A stretch of 64,000 nt of DNA from Lewinellaceae bacterium (GTDB lineage: Bacteria; Bacteroidota; Bacteroidia; Chitinophagales; Saprospiraceae): assembly GCA_020636075.1 (NCBI GenBank), contig JACJYO010000002.1, positions 310,001-374,000 of the forward strand. Direction: 5' to 3'. Both the position numbers and the translations under genes were made by a program. The stretch's first letter is position 1, and each line of letters begins with the position of its first letter. Below the pieces are notes generated by a model. That model was given only the letters and a program-made list of their open reading frames with translations, ran no database searches and was not told where the DNA came from. This document shows positions 60,347 through 64,000 of the stretch, piece by piece.

Positions 60347-62383
60347 ATGAAAAAAAAGCAAACTACTGTGAGTCCGTTTTTAAAAAAAGCCGCATTTACA
60401 ATAGCAATACTCATTCTTCCAGGTATAACTATTGATTCAGCAATTGCTCAGGATTGTATCAGTGTAAATACGGCAATGTCGAGGGTGATTTTGAACCAGG
60501 CACCACATCCAAAGCTGGCTAATAACCAGGATACCGTAACCATCCTTTGCACCCGCACGGTCACCGATGTTGACATTGTGCTTGCGTTTAAAGGAAATAC
60601 AGAAAAGTATTTCGAGGATAGCACAACATTAACGGCAACGTTAACTTATAAGAGTTCAACCTTTATTCTAACTTATGATCAGAACTCAAACACCTTGCAT
60701 TTGCCTAATAGTCAAATGAACTTGCAAGATGGATTGTATACCTTAAATGTTACGGCTAAAGATTGTTCGGCATATAATGCTGCATGCACGAATTGTGTGT
60801 TGAATTATGTCTTTTATGTTCAATACACCAATGCGCTGCTTTTCGTTGATATTGAGCCTGTCCCGAATCCTCCTGTGCTCTCCTGCTTCCCTGGGGATGC
60901 CGTGATCCTTAACGGCTCGCAGCCGCCATCACCTGCCATCAAGCCACAATGGGCACGTCTGGTAAGCGGACAATTTCAGGATATACCAGGGGCAACCGCT
61001 CCTACGTATTCAACAAGCCAACCCGGCACCTTCCGGTATACACTCACTGGTCCGATGAGCTGTTCCGGCAGTAATATTATTGGCGTAAGCCCGCCGCTAT
61101 TGCCGGAAGTTGCCCTTCAACCGGACACGCAAATTTTAAATGCCTGTAAACAAAAAATTATCGGTGTTTCTATGCAAAACACCGGTGGCACTGATAATAT
61201 TATGTTTGGCTGGACTACTAATTCCAGCGGTATAATCATCGAAGGTGATACAACCAGTAGTCCGCTCATTGGTGCACCCGGAACTTATACTGTGACTATT
61301 ACACGCAAAGACAATGGTTGTTTGGCAACCGCTACGGCCACATTGGTCGCCGGCAATATCCCGGTGATCAGCACCCAAATAACCCGCGAACCTGCAACAG
61401 GCCGGCTAGACTGCCGGTTGACAAAAATAAAATTGCAGGCAACTGCCAGCCAGGCACCTGGCAGTTCGCCTTTTACATTCTCCTGGTCTGACGGCAGCAG
61501 TGGGTCCGATATCACTGTTGACGCGCCAGGGATCTATTCCGTAACTGCAACAGCAACAAACAGTGGATGCCAGGGCGCAGCCGGGCTTCTGATCACGCAG
61601 GATATCAGCAAACCTTCAATTGCCATTATGAGTCCCCGCGACACCATTTGCGACAATGAAAGTGTCGTTCTGACTGCGATTACCCAGGAACCGGTGCTTT
61701 ATTTATGGTACGACAATTCAACCAGCAGCACCAACACAGCAGCCCCTCTGATGAATGGCGTCAACAAATATGGCATAACAGTTACAGCGGTCGATAATGG
61801 CTGCACCAATAGCGCCGAGAAGGGAATTGTACAAGTTGATGAACCGCAGGTTTTTTGTCAGGAGACCACTTTATCCGTTATCAATGGAGAGCAGGGCAGT
61901 TTAAATTGCACAACCTCCGGCGATCGGCTTACCTGGGTAGCCTCCTCCACCAATGTTCGAAATATCGCCGCTGCCGGCAATGGCCCGGTGCTGAACCAGA
62001 TTTTTCAATTGGATAACATCCAAACTCCAGGAAAAGTAGCCTACGCATTTTATGGCGTCAATGCAGGATGCACCAGTTTACCTATGGAAGCCTTAGTTAC
62101 GGTGCTTCCTGTAACGACTGAAGGCATTTTTATTCCGGAGCTTATCACTCCCAACGGCGACGGTTTGAACGATACCTGGGAAATCCTCCTACCGGAAACC
62201 GTAACCAACCCGGAGGCCTACGCTGTCCGGTTGTTTAACCGGAATGGCGCGCTGGTTTACGAGGATACGCTAGCGAATAATTTCGATGCAACACCTTATC
62301 CTGATGGGGCATACTACTACATAATAACTACCCCGGGCGGCGAGACGCTCCGGGGTGCAGTAACTATCATCCGGCGGCGTTAA
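60347..62383 (+). CDS. secreted repeat protein with gliding-motility-type C-terminal domain
   Basis: This 678-residue protein has a signal peptide (AAFTIAILILPGITIDSAIAQ shortened to its core). Several Ig/PKD-like segments follow, such as PEVALQPDTQILNACKQKI and ISKPSIAIMSPRDTICDNE. The C-terminus PELITPNGDGLNDTWEI and NPEAYAVRLFNRNGALVYED matches the CHU_C/gliding-motility-associated domain that sends proteins through the type IX secretion system. It is therefore a likely cell-surface protein. The neighbouring PorP/SprF gene supports this, since such pairs are common. The ATG at 60347 is preferred over a start at 60329. Confidence 0.85.
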   Translation: MKKKQTTVSPFLKKAAFTIAILILPGITIDSAIAQDCISVNTAMSRVILNQAPHPKLANNQDTVTILCTRTVTDVDIVLAFKGNTEKYFEDSTTLTATLTYKSSTFILTYDQNSNTLHLPNSQMNLQDGLYTLNVTAKDCSAYNAACTNCVLNYVFYVQYTNALLFVDIEPVPNPPVLSCFPGDAVILNGSQPPSPAIKPQWARLVSGQFQDIPGATAPTYSTSQPGTFRYTLTGPMSCSGSNIIGVSPPLLPEVALQPDTQILNACKQKIIGVSMQNTGGTDNIMFGWTTNSSGIIIEGDTTSSPLIGAPGTYTVTITRKDNGCLATATATLVAGNIPVISTQITREPATGRLDCRLTKIKLQATASQAPGSSPFTFSWSDGSSGSDITVDAPGIYSVTATATNSGCQGAAGLLITQDISKPSIAIMSPRDTICDNESVVLTAITQEPVLYLWYDNSTSSTNTAAPLMNGVNKYGITVTAVDNGCTNSAEKGIVQVDEPQVFCQETTLSVINGEQGSLNCTTSGDRLTWVASSTNVRNIAAAGNGPVLNQIFQLDNIQTPGKVAYAFYGVNAGCTSLPMEALVTVLPVTTEGIFIPELITPNGDGLNDTWEILLPETVTNPEAYAVRLFNRNGALVYEDTLANNFDATPYPDGAYYYIITTPGGETLRGAVTIIRRR

Positions 62384-62407
62384 ACTTATTTTTCAAAATA
62401 ATCCACC

Positions 62408-64000
62408 ATGCGTGCATTCCAATACTTACCGATTTTAGTACTCCTGTTGTTTGGTCTGAGCAGTTTACAGGCGCAGCAAACTCCTTTTTTGAATTATTAT
62501 ACCTGGAACCCGCGCTTGTTTAATCCTGCGGCGCAGGGGTTCAATCAAGATGGCGAAATAACTGCCGTCTATCGCAGTCAATTTCAAAATCTCGAAGCTG
62601 CCGACCGCCCGAACACGTATCTATTTCATGCGGATTTGTCGCCCTGGTTCAACGACCGCATTGGCCTGGCAGCGCAGGTTATCGGCGACAAGGCGCACAT
62701 TCTCAGTCGCTTTCAATTTAGTGGCTTTTTTGGATACCATTTGATTCATAACGAACGTATCCGGTTGTCGCTGGGCGCTGCGGCAGGTGTTTTAAATCAA
62801 AATTTTGATTTTGAAGGATTGCGACTAAGCGACATTCTCGACCTGTCCGTTTTTTACGGCCAAGCACAAACGACCCAGTTTGATGGTGGGCCAGGGCTTG
62901 CGTTTGAATACCGGATTCCACAAGGCTCCTATTTGGCACTGGATATTGCTGCAACGCAACTTTTCAGCAGCGATATTTCAATTGAGGGGGCAAATGCCGC
63001 ACAAAAGGGCGGCTTGTATGACATGATCCCCCACACCCTGGCTAATTTGCGCTTTCGATACATTGGCGATGGCTTTGCCGTGGAACCGAATATCGCATTT
63101 CGGGCACTTTCCGGCGCACGCCCACTTAAGCGTGGCATTTTCGACCTGAATCTCAATGCCTATTTTTTAAAAGAAAACAAGCTTATGGTCGGTGGTGGAT
63201 TACGCACGGATCAGGCGGGATATCACTTCCAACTTGGCATTTCACCAACAACTTATTTACGGCTCATTGCATCGGCTGAATTACACAGCAGCCTTGGCAC
63301 TTCCTATGAATTTGGAGCAAGTTATATCTTTAATAAACCAGCCAAAACGCCACAGGTTGAGGCGCCAAAATTTGATCCATCGAACTCGATCAATCTTCTT
63401 GAAAAACTGGAACAAGACGTTCAGGAATTGGCAAATCAGTTTGATAAACAAGCAGCTATACTTCGAACAGATCAAAATGCAGGAACTGCTACCATAACCG
63501 CCGGGGCCGGATCGACAGACCGCAATTCGAAAGAAATTGCCTCCGATAGCTGTACCAACCAACTAAGCCGGGCAAGTCAAAGCCTGGAAATGCTGCGGCA
63601 GACAGCATCCTCCATAGATGTAAAACGCCTGCAAGCAGAACAACAGGTAAGAAATGTTACCAACGAGGGAGCCAGTGTTTCTGCCGCCTCGTTGGCCAGT
63701 CTGCAAGCTATCAAAGCCCAAAGCGCAGCGGTAAATAGTGCATTGGAAACTTTAAGTAATGCGCAAAATCGATTGGTACAACAATGCGAAGCATTACGCC
63801 CCCCGGTTGATGAGTACAGTTGCATCCGCGATGGCGATGTAAACTGCATAAGTGATTTATTTACAGATGCTTTAAATGCTGTTCCGGATAAACCGGCAGA
63901 CCTTTATCCCATTCGCACCTTTGTTGTGCCTGGTGCCGCTGCCATTACGTATCATTTTCCGGACGATGCAGAATCGTACCAGCTTCCTCCCGGTCAGGCG
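62408..64000 (+). CDS. PorP/SprF-family type IX secretion membrane protein, extended (partial)
   Basis: The reading frame is open from the ATG at 62408 to the end of the window (531 codons seen). It has a signal peptide (YLPILVLLLFGLSSLQAQ) and the PorP/SprF opening QQTPFLNYYTWNPRLFNPAA, then a barrel with GLAAQVIGDKAHILSRFQF and FQLGISPTTYLRLIASAEL up to about residue 315. Typical members end near residue 300-340. Here a Gln/Ala-rich, probably coiled region (about 335-470) and a cysteine-containing stretch (YSCIRDGDVNCISDLF) follow, so this is an enlarged variant or fusion. It probably anchors or exports the preceding T9SS protein. Confidence 0.82.
   Translation, partial: MRAFQYLPILVLLLFGLSSLQAQQTPFLNYYTWNPRLFNPAAQGFNQDGEITAVYRSQFQNLEAADRPNTYLFHADLSPWFNDRIGLAAQVIGDKAHILSRFQFSGFFGYHLIHNERIRLSLGAAAGVLNQNFDFEGLRLSDILDLSVFYGQAQTTQFDGGPGLAFEYRIPQGSYLALDIAATQLFSSDISIEGANAAQKGGLYDMIPHTLANLRFRYIGDGFAVEPNIAFRALSGARPLKRGIFDLNLNAYFLKENKLMVGGGLRTDQAGYHFQLGISPTTYLRLIASAELHSSLGTSYEFGASYIFNKPAKTPQVEAPKFDPSNSINLLEKLEQDVQELANQFDKQAAILRTDQNAGTATITAGAGSTDRNSKEIASDSCTNQLSRASQSLEMLRQTASSIDVKRLQAEQQVRNVTNEGASVSAASLASLQAIKAQSAAVNSALETLSNAQNRLVQQCEALRPPVDEYSCIRDGDVNCISDLFTDALNAVPDKPADLYPIRTFVVPGAAAITYHFPDDAESYQLPPGQA

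Overview
The window looks like a chromosomal segment of a Bacteroidota bacterium, probably of the Saprospiria (Lewinella/Haliscomenobacter-like) type. The basis is a PorP/SprF-like protein beside a protein with a type IX secretion (gliding-motility-type) C-terminal domain, a TonB-dependent receptor with a carboxypeptidase-regulatory-like front domain, approximately 800-residue double-domain FtsX/MacB permeases, and a TAnnTTTG-type promoter element. The lineage is inferred from gene content, not from a marker gene. I saw no rRNA, tRNA, CRISPR array or insertion sequence.

Layout. 1-6125: the end of a complex I operon (nuoI partial, J, K, L, M, N). nuoL carries a one-base frameshift, and a perfect 46-bp palindrome separates nuoL from nuoM. 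6130-8880: an SH3-like lipoprotein and a GT39-type glycosyltransferase. 8888-39115: an ABC-transporter island. It begins with a histidine kinase and a sigma54-activating response regulator (minus strand). Facing them are a MacA/HlyD-like adaptor, a MacB/LolD-type ATPase and six large FtsX permeases, with a TolB-like propeller protein embedded among them. An OFA-family MFS carrier with a 38-residue partner, a small unknown gene and an FAD oxidoreductase follow. Then come a stand-alone MacB periplasmic-domain protein and two more large permeases. 39236-49282: housekeeping and accessory genes (LolA-like protein with an ABC-2 exporter, GNAT, methylglyoxal synthase, small membrane proteins, a second two-component system, a RibD/DHFR-like reductase), interspersed with palindromic repeats of the CCACGGAG type. 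49444-58654: an outer-membrane-like protein, Hsp20, a second TolB-like protein with a second MacB-type ATPase, a TonB-dependent receptor, an M1 peptidase, a steroid-reductase-like membrane protein and an NAD-dependent epimerase. 58887-64000: an envelope protein, a T9SS cargo-like protein and an extended PorP/SprF protein cut by the window end.

Main result of the hunt: four intergenic regions (before the MacA-like gene at 11860, the small gene at 31494, the orphan MacB-domain gene at 33216 and the TolB-like/ATPase pair at 50885) share one architecture. Each has two or three 16-bp dyads resembling TGTYCRNNNNYGRACA, centred about 20-22 bp apart for the two nearest the promoter. Each also has a sigma54 -24/-12 element about 63-80 bp further downstream. 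The sigma54 activator at 10222-11601 is encoded directly beside the first dyad cluster. The simplest reading is that it and its kinase control a dispersed regulon that builds an unusually large set of MacB/FtsX permeases, apparently an envelope-stress or export system. The arrangement is seen in the sequence; the regulatory wiring and the function are inference.
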